Source of the DNA: Nonlabens ulvanivorans
GTDB lineage: Bacteria; Bacteroidota; Bacteroidia; Flavobacteriales; Flavobacteriaceae
Length of the DNA stretch: 64,000 nt
Reading direction: 5' to 3'
Assembly: GCF_000755285.1 (NCBI RefSeq)
Contig: NZ_BBMK01000010.1
Span: 17,054-81,053, forward strand
Of this stretch, positions 27,586 to 36,618 are shown piece after piece; positions within the stretch are counted from its first letter, which is position 1; each line of letters starts with the position of its first letter. The notes below the pieces were generated by a model, which was not told the origin of the DNA, did not search any database, and saw only the letters and a program-made list of their open reading frames with translations. The position numbers and the translations under genes were made by a program.

Positions 27586-28649
27586 TGAATATACTGCTCA
27601 TTCAATATAAAATGATAGGTGATGTACTGACCAGTACCATCATCGCAGAGCAGTTAAAAATCATTTATCCAGACGCTCAAATTCATTATCTTATTTCTAA
27701 AACAGCTCTTGCTGTTGTAGAAGGTAACACAGCTATTGATAAATTTATCTGTGTAAATAACAATGAGTTTGATAGCTGGAGAGGTATTATCATGCTTGCG
27801 CGAAAGCTCAAAAAAAATAACTATTCTATTTCCATTGATGCCTATGGGAAAAATAACAGCGCATTACTATCTAGACTAGTAGGCGCTGTTCAAAGAATAG
27901 GATATAAAAAGTGGTTTGCACCATGGACTTATACAACTGCTATCAAAAATAGTCCTGATCCTGCAATTTATAAAACAGGATTATCCCTAGGTAGTCGTAT
28001 GCTACTTACAACACCATTGACAAATGAAGTAAAATGGAATTTACTACCTAAAATCTATCTTACCGATACTGAAAAGCTGGATGGCAAAAAATGGTTGTCA
28101 GAAAACGGACTTGATTTGAACTTACCTATCACTATGGTGAGTGCTTTAGGATCCAGTGTAGACAAAACCTTACCATTAACTTTTATGGCACAGGTGGTAG
28201 ACCAAATGGTTAAAATAACCAGTAGCCAGATACTATTCAATTATTTACCGGCGCAAAAGGAACAAGCGTATAAAATTTACAATGCCTGTCTTCCTGAAAC
28301 GCAAAAACATATTTTTATAGACGCAATTACTCCTAGTTTACGTGACTATCTAAAAGTTCTTCACCACTGTACTACCGTAATAGGTAATGAAGGTGGCGCT
28401 ATCAATATGGGTAAGGCACTGGATATACCTAGTTTTGCTATTTTCAGCCCATGGATCAATAAGCGATCATGGAATGCTGGCGAAGATGGTAAAAAACACA
28501 TTTCTGTTCATCTTAAGGATGTTAAACCAGAACTGTACGGTACTAAAAAAGCAAGTGCTTTTAAAAAACAAGCGCAAGAACTATATCAAGATTTCAGGCC
28601 AGAGTTGATTTTTGAAGAACTGAACAAGTTTGTGGATGGGAATTATTAG
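27585..28649 (+). CDS. Glycosyltransferase family 9 (heptosyltransferase-like)
   Basis: 354 residues from a GTG that shares one base with the dapD stop (TAGTG). The N-terminus NILLIQYKMIGDVLTSTII and the late GNEGGAINMGKALDIPSFAI are the two hallmarks of GT9 enzymes, which transfer heptose or related sugars in lipopolysaccharide core synthesis at the inner membrane. Coupling to dapD is probably accidental clustering. It opens a six-gene envelope-glycan cluster. Confidence 0.85.
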   Translation: MNILLIQYKMIGDVLTSTIIAEQLKIIYPDAQIHYLISKTALAVVEGNTAIDKFICVNNNEFDSWRGIIMLARKLKKNNYSISIDAYGKNNSALLSRLVGAVQRIGYKKWFAPWTYTTAIKNSPDPAIYKTGLSLGSRMLLTTPLTNEVKWNLLPKIYLTDTEKLDGKKWLSENGLDLNLPITMVSALGSSVDKTLPLTFMAQVVDQMVKITSSQILFNYLPAQKEQAYKIYNACLPETQKHIFIDAITPSLRDYLKVLHHCTTVIGNEGGAINMGKALDIPSFAIFSPWINKRSWNAGEDGKKHISVHLKDVKPELYGTKKASAFKKQAQELYQDFRPELIFEELNKFVDGNY

Positions 28650-28664
28650 GTTTTACTGTGGTAA

Positions 28665-29492
28665 TTAAGAATTCTTCACAATTCCAAAAGGTGTGAAATC
28701 TTTCTTTTCAGTACGTGTTGCTTTTCTTATGGCTAGGTTTTTATCAATAGACTCTTGATTCTTATAGCCACGTGCATGATCTAAATGAAGACATATAGCA
28801 CTATATCTAATCTGTTTAGATTTAATACCATGATTAAATAATCGTTCTCCCAGCTCGCGATCTTGTCCACCATATTGCATACGCTCATCAAAACCATTTA
28901 CAGCTTTTAAATCCTTTAACCAGCCACTAGAGTTATGACCATTCCAGCTAGCGTTAGTAGGCGTTAATCGTTCCATCACACCTGCCTGCACAAATCCTGA
29001 AGTAAGCTTTTGATTTTTATATGAAGATGGCAACCCATTTTCTTTTAACCATTTTAAATCAAAACATTTTTGTGTTGCAATATCTTCCTTAGTAATTGAT
29101 TGAGATAAATCTAGAGGTAATTTATAGTATCCACCAGATAAAAAATATCCTGGAGAACGGCGCTCATAATGAATCTGCAAAAAATCTTCTCTAGCAATAC
29201 AGTCTCCATCAGTCATTACCACATATGGAGAAGTACAAGCCATCAATGCCTTGTTAAGAATCTCACTTTTTTGAAAACCATTATCCTCATGCCAGACGTG
29301 TATAATAGGTTTTGAAGAAATGGTTCTATAATGATCTATAAAATCTTTAGTTTCCTGACCACTTCCATCATCTGCAATTACGATTTCAAATTCTCTAAAG
29401 ATTTGATGCTCATAACTCCACAAGGTTTTCTCTAACCACTCTACTGAGTTATATGTACTAATGACAACAGATATAGACGGATTTTCTATCAT
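28665..29492 (-). CDS. Glycosyltransferase family 2
   Basis: About 275 residues from an ATG at 29492 (MIENPSISVVISTYN); the longer frame has an unlikely hydrophobic leader. GT-A motifs: VVISTYNSVEWLEKTL, IADDGSG, and the DXD-like VMTDGDCIA. The C-terminal GGQDRELGERLFNHGIKSKQ resembles the galactosyltransferase C-terminal type often found in polymer-forming GT2 enzymes. Likely acts at the inner face of the inner membrane on an activated sugar. Substrate unknown. Confidence 0.85.
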   Translation of the reverse strand: MIENPSISVVISTYNSVEWLEKTLWSYEHQIFREFEIVIADDGSGQETKDFIDHYRTISSKPIIHVWHEDNGFQKSEILNKALMACTSPYVVMTDGDCIAREDFLQIHYERRSPGYFLSGGYYKLPLDLSQSITKEDIATQKCFDLKWLKENGLPSSYKNQKLTSGFVQAGVMERLTPTNASWNGHNSSGWLKDLKAVNGFDERMQYGGQDRELGERLFNHGIKSKQIRYSAICLHLDHARGYKNQESIDKNLAIRKATRTEKKDFTPFGIVKNS

Positions 29493-29599
29493 AAAAAAGA
29501 ATAATACTGTAAATTTCGACAAATTTAGTGATTCATAAGCGGTTATATGAATTACAAGTTTATTTTTGCTCATATTAAACCCAAGAACCTACCTGCCAT

Positions 29600-30367
29600 A
29601 TGTCCAAAGTTTCATTATCTGCTATAGTACCTGCATACAATGAGGCACACAATATTGTTGAAGTTTTAAAGAGTGTTGATTTTTGTGACGAAGTCATTTT
29701 AGTAGACAGTAATAGTACTGACAACACTATAGAACTAGCACAACCACATATCACAAAACTATTAACTAGAGAGTATGTACATAGTGCTTCTCAAAAAAAC
29801 TGGGCCATACCGCAGGCAAAGCATGAATGGATTCTATTAGTAGATGCAGATGAGCGAGTAACGCCTGCATTAAGAGAAGAAATCCTTACCTTACTTGAGA
29901 CCATTGATGATCATGAAGAAGTAGGCTACTGGATGAAGCGTCGCAACTTCTTTATGGGAAAGCAAATACGCCATAGTGGATGGAAGAATGATCGCGTTAT
30001 TCGTCTATTCAAAAAATCTAAATGTAAATATGTCGATAAGCATGTGCATTCAGAAATTGAAGCTGATGGTAAAGTAGGCTGGCTAGAAAATAAACTATTA
30101 CACTACAAATACATCAGTATCGATCACCACGTGGATAAGCTGCAACGATATGCTGGTTTACAAGCTCGTGATTTTGATAAAAAAGTAGGTAAAATAACTG
30201 CTTTCCACGTAGTTATTAAACCGATGTGGGGGGGTTTTATAAAGCACTACTTTGTACAACTAGGATTTTTGGACGGTTTTGTAGGCTTCTCTATTGCTTA
30301 CTTAAGAAGCTATGGGATCTTTATGCGTTATGTGAAGTTGTGGCTTTATCGTCGCGATCTGGAGTAA
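29600..30367 (+). CDS. Glycosyltransferase family 2, WaaE/KdtX-like
   Basis: 255 residues. N-terminal GT-A domain: LSAIVPAYNEAHNIVEVLKS, VILVDSNSTDNT and the acidic LLVDADERVTP; then the WaaE-type phrases MKRRNFFMGKQIRHSGW and FFVQLGFLDGF-like FVQLGFLDGFVGF. This subfamily adds a glucose or similar sugar to lipopolysaccharide core. A G7 run at 30228-30234 makes KPMWGGFIKHYF; related proteins have one residue fewer there. It is divergent from the preceding gene and converges on the next one. Confidence 0.85.
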   Translation: MSKVSLSAIVPAYNEAHNIVEVLKSVDFCDEVILVDSNSTDNTIELAQPHITKLLTREYVHSASQKNWAIPQAKHEWILLVDADERVTPALREEILTLLETIDDHEEVGYWMKRRNFFMGKQIRHSGWKNDRVIRLFKKSKCKYVDKHVHSEIEADGKVGWLENKLLHYKYISIDHHVDKLQRYAGLQARDFDKKVGKITAFHVVIKPMWGGFIKHYFVQLGFLDGFVGFSIAYLRSYGIFMRYVKLWLYRRDLE

Positions 30368-30368
30368 A

Positions 30369-31208
30369 CTACCCTATCTTTTCTTTTAATTTTTCAGGTG
30401 TGAGTTTAAAATAATCCATCAAGGCGTTCCATTGTACCCTATTAAGATCTTGACCTTTATTTACCGTTTTAAGAGCTACAAATTGTGTTCCCATAATAGG
30501 TACTGGATCGATGATCTTTGAACTGTTCTTAATTGATAAAGTGCCATTTAACACAGCCATCATTTTAAACCATAGATCGTCTGCCTTAGGAGCTAGTTTC
30601 ATAAACAATTCTACATCCTGCACTCTACTATCTAGACTACCTGCTGGATACAACACACAAAAAGCACCTACTGGCATTACCAGTTGAGGATCTGGTGGCA
30701 TTTGATTTATGAAAGGCCACTTTCCATAGGACAATAACTTGCCATCTTTATAGGTAATATTACGACAGCGATTTCCTATGACGCTTTGTGGATACTTAAG
30801 ATACTCTTCATAAGTGATCCTTAACGTAGATGGATGGTAAATTACATCATCATCACAGGTAATGATAGCTTTATCTGGAAATGCCTCTAGGCTATGAATC
30901 AACTTGCGGTGTGAAAAACCATATTTAGAAAATCTAATCTCAAATAAATCACCTTCTAATTTGCGCAATGAAGCCGGGATTTCATCTTTCAAATCTTCCT
31001 TGAGCCATAGAATGATTTTCTCTGGTTGGTATTCTTGCATCATCATACTGCGTATGGTGATTGATAATGTTTTAAGTCTCGTAGGGATTGAAGTAAGAGA
31101 TACGATTACCGGAATACGTTTCACCGGATTCTTCCCTAACTTCTTTCTAGAAATACATAACATCCTAGCGCTATGATAAATGGAACCTGGTATTTCACTT
31201 AACTTCAT
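30369..31208 (-). CDS. Probable glycosyltransferase
   Basis: 279 residues. No exact family name is clear, but the N-terminal half looks like a GT-A fold: IPVIVSLTSIPTRLKTLSIT, QEYQPEKIILWL and an acidic DXD cluster in AIITCDDDVIYHP, used to bind a metal and nucleotide sugar. The C-terminal half includes GNRCRNITYKDGKLLSYGKW. It ends three bases from the convergent GT2 gene and starts just after a kinase gene with the same direction, within the envelope-glycan cluster. Confidence 0.75.
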   Translation of the reverse strand: MKLSEIPGSIYHSARMLCISRKKLGKNPVKRIPVIVSLTSIPTRLKTLSITIRSMMMQEYQPEKIILWLKEDLKDEIPASLRKLEGDLFEIRFSKYGFSHRKLIHSLEAFPDKAIITCDDDVIYHPSTLRITYEEYLKYPQSVIGNRCRNITYKDGKLLSYGKWPFINQMPPDPQLVMPVGAFCVLYPAGSLDSRVQDVELFMKLAPKADDLWFKMMAVLNGTLSIKNSSKIIDPVPIMGTQFVALKTVNKGQDLNRVQWNALMDYFKLTPEKLKEKIG

Positions 31209-31210
31209 AG

Positions 31211-31978
31211 CTATTTGTTTCCTTTAAAAATAGATTTAAACTTTTTTTTCAAACGCTTCTTCCGATGAAAAGCCTCTTGAAAGTCCTGTGTGTACTTCCA
31301 CATTTGTGAGATGGTTTCCTCAGGACGCTTTCGCGAAAGCGTAGCATATTCTAGCCCCCCCATTACGTCATACATCCATTTATGAGGTGACAGTCTTTCA
31401 AAATTTTTAAGACGGTCATCCCACGGAATGTCATAAAACTTCATGCGGTTCAAATCGACCAAAGCAAATTCATAATGATCACCTACCTTAGTGATTAAGG
31501 TGTTTCCTGGTGAATTATCTAGGAAGTAAACACCGGACTCGTGCATATGATAAATAAATCTAGTGAACTCTTTTAAAATTTGTTCTTTATCTTCTATCGA
31601 ATCGTCATTAATAAGCTCTCGATAGGTAAAATCGCAATTTAATTGCTTTGAAATATAGAAACTAGTACCAAAATTAAACAAGGATTTTTGTTCTAGATAA
31701 GCGATAGGATCTGGTGTACCTATTCCTTTTTCCATAAGGATTGTAGCATACTCAAAAGAACGTTGTGCTTTTGATTTTCTAAAAAATTTATATACTATTT
31801 TATTAATAGCATTAGGCTTTCTAAATCTCTTAAAATTAAGAGATTCACCATCTACATCAATTACTTTTACCACATTACGCCCGTCATGTAATGACCTTCC
31901 TATCTGGTCAAAACGAGTAATCACGCCTTCTATAGAAGGTCTTAAAAATTGATATGAGTCTTGATAAACACTTTTCAT
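31211..31978 (-). CDS. Lipopolysaccharide kinase, WaaP/InaA-like
   Basis: 255 residues. Kinase-like small domain with GRSLHDGRNVVKVIDVDGES and the Lys of a kinase N-lobe, FTYRELI with an acidic ion pair, and the catalytic loop HMHESGVYFLDNSPGNTLI followed by ALVDLNRMKFY, which holds the metal-binding Asp. WaaP/InaA-type proteins phosphorylate lipopolysaccharide core or lipid A sugars. A C7/G7 run at 31355-31361 encodes VMGGLEYA, and an exact iterated palindrome lies close by (31326-31341). It precedes the adjacent glycosyltransferase by two bases. Confidence 0.78.
   Translation of the reverse strand: MKSVYQDSYQFLRPSIEGVITRFDQIGRSLHDGRNVVKVIDVDGESLNFKRFRKPNAINKIVYKFFRKSKAQRSFEYATILMEKGIGTPDPIAYLEQKSLFNFGTSFYISKQLNCDFTYRELINDDSIEDKEQILKEFTRFIYHMHESGVYFLDNSPGNTLITKVGDHYEFALVDLNRMKFYDIPWDDRLKNFERLSPHKWMYDVMGGLEYATLSRKRPEETISQMWKYTQDFQEAFHRKKRLKKKFKSIFKGNK
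31326..31341. repeat. Iterated 16-bp palindrome, copy 8 (exact, in CDS)
   Basis: Exact copy inside the kinase gene. Here the reading frame is different: Thr-Leu-Ser-Arg-Lys-Arg. Confidence 0.9.
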
Positions 31979-32035
31979 GTGTCAAAACTACGAGAAGTTG
32001 ATAAATACACATCCTTTGTTTTCATTTATCTTCAA

Positions 32036-33136
32036 TTATAAAATAGATTTATAAAGGTCATAGGTTTGTTGTGCAACTTGCTGTGCTGTAAAATTGGAAT
32101 TAAAGATATCTAAAGTGTTTTCAGAAAATTGTTCTCGTAGTTTTGAATTATTTGCAAGTTCTACTAAAGAGATTGCCATTTTTTTAAAATCTTTTACAGG
32201 AACCACATACCCATTAATTCCATTCTTTACCGCATCAGGAATAACACCTACGTTAGTACTTATAACCGGTAAACCATGACACATGGCTTCTAGCACGGCA
32301 GATGGTCCACCTTCACGTTCGGAACTCATCATAAATATATCAAATGATGGCAGGTATCCACTAGCATTGTCCATAAAACCATAAAATTGAATGTAATCCT
32401 CAATTTTATACGCTACAACTTGACGGTTTAATTGCTCTGTTAATTTACTACGGTAGCCAAACTGGTGCACTTTGAAATCCTTATATCCTAAATGATTTAC
32501 TGTATAATCAATAGCCTTTACTAAAGTTTCTAGATCCTTTGCAGCGTTATGATTTGCAATATTCACTACATGAATAGAAGAACTATTTTTTACGATTATA
32601 TCCTCAACTCGCGCAGATTGTGATTCACATCGTTCTCTTAAAATACCATCAGTGATAATGTGTAATTTATGATGATTCTTTTTAAACATCACTTCTTTTT
32701 CCATTGCCTCTTTTATAAAAGTAGAAATACAAGAAATCACATTGATCTTATGAAAATTATATTTGTACTTACTTAATATACTCATGCTAGAACTCATTCC
32801 TTTTTTAGACATTACCACTGGAATTTCTAGCTTATGAAATAAATAAGCAAAATAAAAAAGTGTTATTGCATTACTAGTATGTAAATGAATTATGTCTGGT
32901 TTTATTTGAGTTACTAAATTTCTTAAAATCTTCTGCGAACTGCGGTTTTTATATTTCCTAGGACTTTGATGAATAGTAAAATCTGGGAATTCATTTAATT
33001 TTTCATTTAGAATACCATGAGGTAATAAATAGACGTGATTCTCTACATCCAGACTATTCATTGCATGAGCAATATCAATTAATTGTTGCTCATTACCGCC
33101 ATAAGGCCTGTGACCGTTAAGGTGAAGAATTTTCAT
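32036..33136 (-). CDS. Glycosyltransferase family 4
   Basis: 366 residues. GT-B fold: the N-terminal HLNGHRPYGGNEQQLIDIAH has the glycine loop, and the C-terminal part holds SFDIFMMSSEREGGPSAVLE and AMCHGLPVISTNVGVIPDAV, the EX7E nucleotide-sugar motif. It transfers a sugar from an activated donor at the inner membrane. It belongs to the envelope-glycan cluster. A hairpin follows its upstream end at 33174-33205, so it probably starts a transcript of its own. Confidence 0.9.
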   Translation of the reverse strand: MKILHLNGHRPYGGNEQQLIDIAHAMNSLDVENHVYLLPHGILNEKLNEFPDFTIHQSPRKYKNRSSQKILRNLVTQIKPDIIHLHTSNAITLFYFAYLFHKLEIPVVMSKKGMSSSMSILSKYKYNFHKINVISCISTFIKEAMEKEVMFKKNHHKLHIITDGILRERCESQSARVEDIIVKNSSSIHVVNIANHNAAKDLETLVKAIDYTVNHLGYKDFKVHQFGYRSKLTEQLNRQVVAYKIEDYIQFYGFMDNASGYLPSFDIFMMSSEREGGPSAVLEAMCHGLPVISTNVGVIPDAVKNGINGYVVPVKDFKKMAISLVELANNSKLREQFSENTLDIFNSNFTAQQVAQQTYDLYKSIL

Positions 33137-33173
33137 AATTGTACTTTAAATACAAATATTCAACTTTTTAAAA

Positions 33174-33205
33174 TAAAAAAGGGTTGTCAATTGACAACCC
33201 TTATA
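33174..33205. terminator. Terminator hairpin
   Basis: AAAAAAGGGTTGTCAA / TTGACAACCCTT, a near-perfect palindromic stem with A/T flanks, after the lipoprotein gene that ends at 33225 on the minus strand. Confidence 0.8.
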
Positions 33206-33224
33206 ATTGATAATTTAAAAAAAA

Positions 33225-34153
33225 TTAATTTACATTCCATATAGGGTTATGATTCCAGATGTTAGAATCATCTCCATTAACTTGATGAGTTAGATTACCG
33301 CTCATTCTAATAATAGGAGTTGGTGTCGATCCAAATTCAATATAATCATAATTTGCTAAAATATCGATAATATTACTTTTTGCTGGATTCTGACAATTAT
33401 AAAAACCACTATTATTTACAGTAAAATAGGCAATCTGACTGTTAGGACTATTAAATCCACCAACAACACGAATATCACCGTTAAAACTATAATTTAGTAA
33501 TCTTTCTGTTTGATTAGCATCTCTCCATTTCGAACCACTTTTATAGTTCATACGTAGTACAGTATAAATTTCTACAAAAATTTGATCAGCATTAATATTA
33601 TTTATTCGTGTTTTTTTATTTTAAGTTCATGAACCAATCTATATTTCAGCGATTTGTTGAATCTTGGATTGCAACCGTTTCTGTAATAGACTCTATTGTA
33701 TTGTTCATATTCCTTACGAAGTTCAGAAATATTCGTTGATTTTAATGAAGGCTCATTAATATCTGTTGTTTCTTCCGTAATAGAGCCAATTATTTCATAA
33801 TCACTCAGAGAATTTTTTAAACTTAACCTAAGTTCATTTCCAGTTAAAATTAAAATTTTATTTCCTATTAAGCATTTTTTATTTTTATTCAAATAAAGTT
33901 GCATTAATCTAGGTACATTGTTTTTTATATCGCTATCATTGGAAAAATAGAGTGCATTGGGATTATTGTTATTGACCCAATTTAAGATTTCATTGTTGTC
34001 AGTTATTTTATTTAGATTTGATAAAGTTTTAGTAAAATCTTCTAAATCCTTAAATGTCATCATCGACTCAGCCGATTTATCATGTAATATTTCTTCTTTC
34101 TCACAAGAAATAATTGCTAGACAAGTAAACGCCAGTAAAAATAATTTTTTCAT
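33225..34153 (-). CDS. Unrecognised lipoprotein, frameshifted
   Basis: Two minus-strand frames join into one protein of about 309 residues. The first frame (ATG at 34153) has a lipoprotein signal with lipobox AIISC and then an Asn/Leu-rich stretch; it ends in a run of seven A residues (T7 at 33611-33617 on the plus strand), and eight would continue as KKTRINNINADQIFVEI into the second frame. No family is recognised. It is more AT-rich than its neighbours, which fits recent acquisition. Its neighbours give no hint of function. Confidence 0.65.
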
Positions 34154-34363
34154 AATATTTTGAATTTGTTAGTTTGTCAAAACTATAACTTTTAAATGAA
34201 TCGTAGGACTTTACCTATTACTAAATATTTTTAATAATGTAAATTATTAGTAAATTTAAAAAGCATCGATAAAGGACGGATTGTTAGAGGAATGTCGTGA
34301 GCTTAATCGTAATTTTGTCAAAAGAGCTTTTGAATACCTAGAAGTCTAATAATACAGTAGATT

Positions 34364-35014
34364 ATGCCACGACGCAGTGAACGCGATAAAAATAGAAGAG
34401 ATCAAGTAAGAGGACGCACTCCTAGCCAGAAAAAGCAAGAAGTAGTAGACTTACCTATGGAAGATGTAAGAGAAGCAGTAACTGCTTTAAAGAAAGGTAA
34501 AATCATTCTTTATCCTACTGACACTATTTATGGTATAGGCTGTGATGCTACTAACTATGATGCTGTAGAAGAGCTTTATAAAATTAAAGAAAGAGATCCT
34601 GCAAAATCACTAATTATTTTAGTAGATAGTTTTGACATGCTAGACCGTTACATTGAAGAAGTACCAGAAATGGCATGGCAAGTTTTAAAATTAAATAAAA
34701 AGCCACTTACCATAATCTATGACAGACCTAAAGCTGTTGCAGAAAATCTAATCGCAACAGACAATACACTAGCCATAAGAGTGACTAACGATTCAGTATG
34801 TCGTGCATTGATCAGAGGATTAAGAAAGCCGATAGTTTCAACTAGCGCAAACTTAAGTGGTGAAAAAACTCCTGTAGGATTTATAGACATTAGTGAAGAA
34901 TTAAAAAGTAGAATAGATCACATCCTAGATTTACCACTTGCCAAAACTAATGTCCCACCATCATCCATTATTAAAATATCAAATGATGGAACAATGAAAA
35001 TATTGAGAAAGTAA
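34364..35014 (+). CDS. Threonylcarbamoyl-AMP synthase, Sua5/YrdC family
   Basis: 216 residues. Makes threonylcarbamoyl-AMP from threonine, bicarbonate and ATP for t6A37 of tRNA. Visible motifs: LYPTDTIYGIGCDA, KERDPAKSLIILV and the C-terminal PIVSTSANLSGEKTP. The short form without the Sua5 C-terminal domain is closer to TsaC/YciO; a YciO role is possible. The first 30 residues are basic and variable. Followed four bases later by cca, so two tRNA-maturation genes are paired. Confidence 0.88.
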   Translation: MPRRSERDKNRRDQVRGRTPSQKKQEVVDLPMEDVREAVTALKKGKIILYPTDTIYGIGCDATNYDAVEELYKIKERDPAKSLIILVDSFDMLDRYIEEVPEMAWQVLKLNKKPLTIIYDRPKAVAENLIATDNTLAIRVTNDSVCRALIRGLRKPIVSTSANLSGEKTPVGFIDISEELKSRIDHILDLPLAKTNVPPSSIIKISNDGTMKILRK

Positions 35015-35018
35015 TATC

Positions 35019-36455
35019 ATGGAGCAACTGCTATTTAAAGATGCAATCTCACATCCAGTATTTAAAACCATTAGTGAAGCTGCTGCATCATTAGGTGTTG
35101 ACGCCTATGTGATTGGTGGATTTGTGAGAGACTATTTTCTCAAACGTGGTGCAAAACAAGATATAGACATCGTCGCAGTAGGCAGCGGTATTGAACTAGC
35201 TCAAAAAGTAGCAGAATTGTTACCGCAAAGCACTAAAGTATCTGTCTTTAAAACCTACGGTACTGCCATGGTAAAGACAGATGATTTTGAACTTGAATTT
35301 GTAGGTGCTCGCAAGGAAAGTTACACTAGAGATAGTCGCAATCCGATTGTAGAAGATGGCACTCTAGAAGATGATCAAAACCGTAGAGACTTTACCATTA
35401 ACGCTATGGCGTTCTCATTAAACCCAGATAACTATGGGGAATTAATAGACCCTTTTAACGGTATGGTAGATCTTGAAAAAAAGATTATTAAAACCCCCAT
35501 TAGAACCAGACGTCACCTATAGTGATGACCCATTGCGCATGATGCGAGCCATTAGATTTGCTGCTCAATTAAACTTTAGGATTAACGATGATTCATTTCA
35601 TAGTATAAAGAATAATGCAAGCCGCATTAAAATTATCACTAATGAACGCATCATCACAGAATTAAATAAAATTATGATGTGTGATGAACCATCACATGGC
35701 TTTATTTTATTAGAAAAGACAGGCCTCTTGCCTACTTTTTACCAGAACTTACAGCCCTTAAAGGTATTGAAGAAGTAGAAGGTCAAAAGCATAAAGATAA
35801 CTTTTACCACACACTAGAAGTAGTCGATAACATCTCTCGCAATACAGACAACTTATGGCTGCGATGGGCTGCTTTATTACATGATATAGGTAAGGCACCG
35901 ACAAAGAAATTTAGTAAAAAAGTAGGATGGACCTTCCATGGTCACGAATTTAAAGGTGCAAAGATGGTATATCATCTTTTCAAACGTTTGAAAATGCCCC
36001 CCCTTAACGATAAGATGAAATTTGTGCAATTAATGGTGCGCATGTCTTCTAGACCTATCGCCGTTATTGATGAGAGTGCTACAGATAGCGCTGTGCGCAG
36101 ACTAGTGCATGACGCAGGCGACTACATTGAAGATTTAATGATATTGTGCGAGGCAGATATCACTACTAAAAACCCATACCGCTTTAAGAAATATCATAAC
36201 AATTTTAAGAAAGTAAGGGATAAAATTGTAGAAGTTGAAGAACGTGATCATGTGCGCAACTTTCAGCCACCAGTAAGTGGAGAAGAGATAATGAAAGCTT
36301 TTAACTTACAACCATGTCGCGAGATTGGTATGATTAAAAGCGCTATTAAAAACTCCATCCTCGATGGCGATATCCCAAATGAACATGATGCAGCCTATGC
36401 TTTTATGATTGAAAAAGGTATAAAACTAGGCCTTACACAAGTAGAAGAACTTTAA
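35019..36455 (+). CDS. cca: CCA tRNA nucleotidyltransferase, two frameshifts
   Basis: Three frames together make an enzyme of about 478 residues that adds or repairs CCA at tRNA 3' ends. Part one has AYVIGGFVRDYFL and the catalytic DIDIVAVG; part two has PEPDVTYSDDP-like EPDVTYSDDPLRMMRAIRFA; part three has an HD motif LLHDIGKAP and FHGHEFKGAK. Breaks are a C5 run at 35494-35498 (C4 expected) and a CC at 35731 (CCC expected). A C7 run at 35997-36003 gives KMPPLND, one Pro more than the usual KxPLND. An essential gene, so the breaks are probably errors. Confidence 0.9.
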
Positions 36456-36461
36456 GAGTAT

Positions 36462-36477
36462 TGCTTTCGCGAAAGCG
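36462..36477. repeat. Iterated 16-bp palindrome, copy 9 (15/16)
   Basis: TGCTTTCGCGAAAGCG seven bases after the cca stop, where it could also act as a hairpin. Confidence 0.85.
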
Positions 36478-36618
36478 AAATATCATTATTAATGTGCAAA
36501 TATCTTAGTCATTACAGCGCTTATTTTATAACTCCATAAACTGAAAATGAAGTTTCAGCAATCGGATTGAATAAAAACACTTGAAAATATTAGTTTTACC
36601 ATAACCTAAAAACCAATA

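Noticed and set aside
27793..27808. TGCTTGCGCGAAAGCT in the GT9 gene as a full palindrome copy
   Set aside because: Only 13 of 16 bases match and the reading frame differs (MLARKLKK), so I list it only as a weak resemblance.
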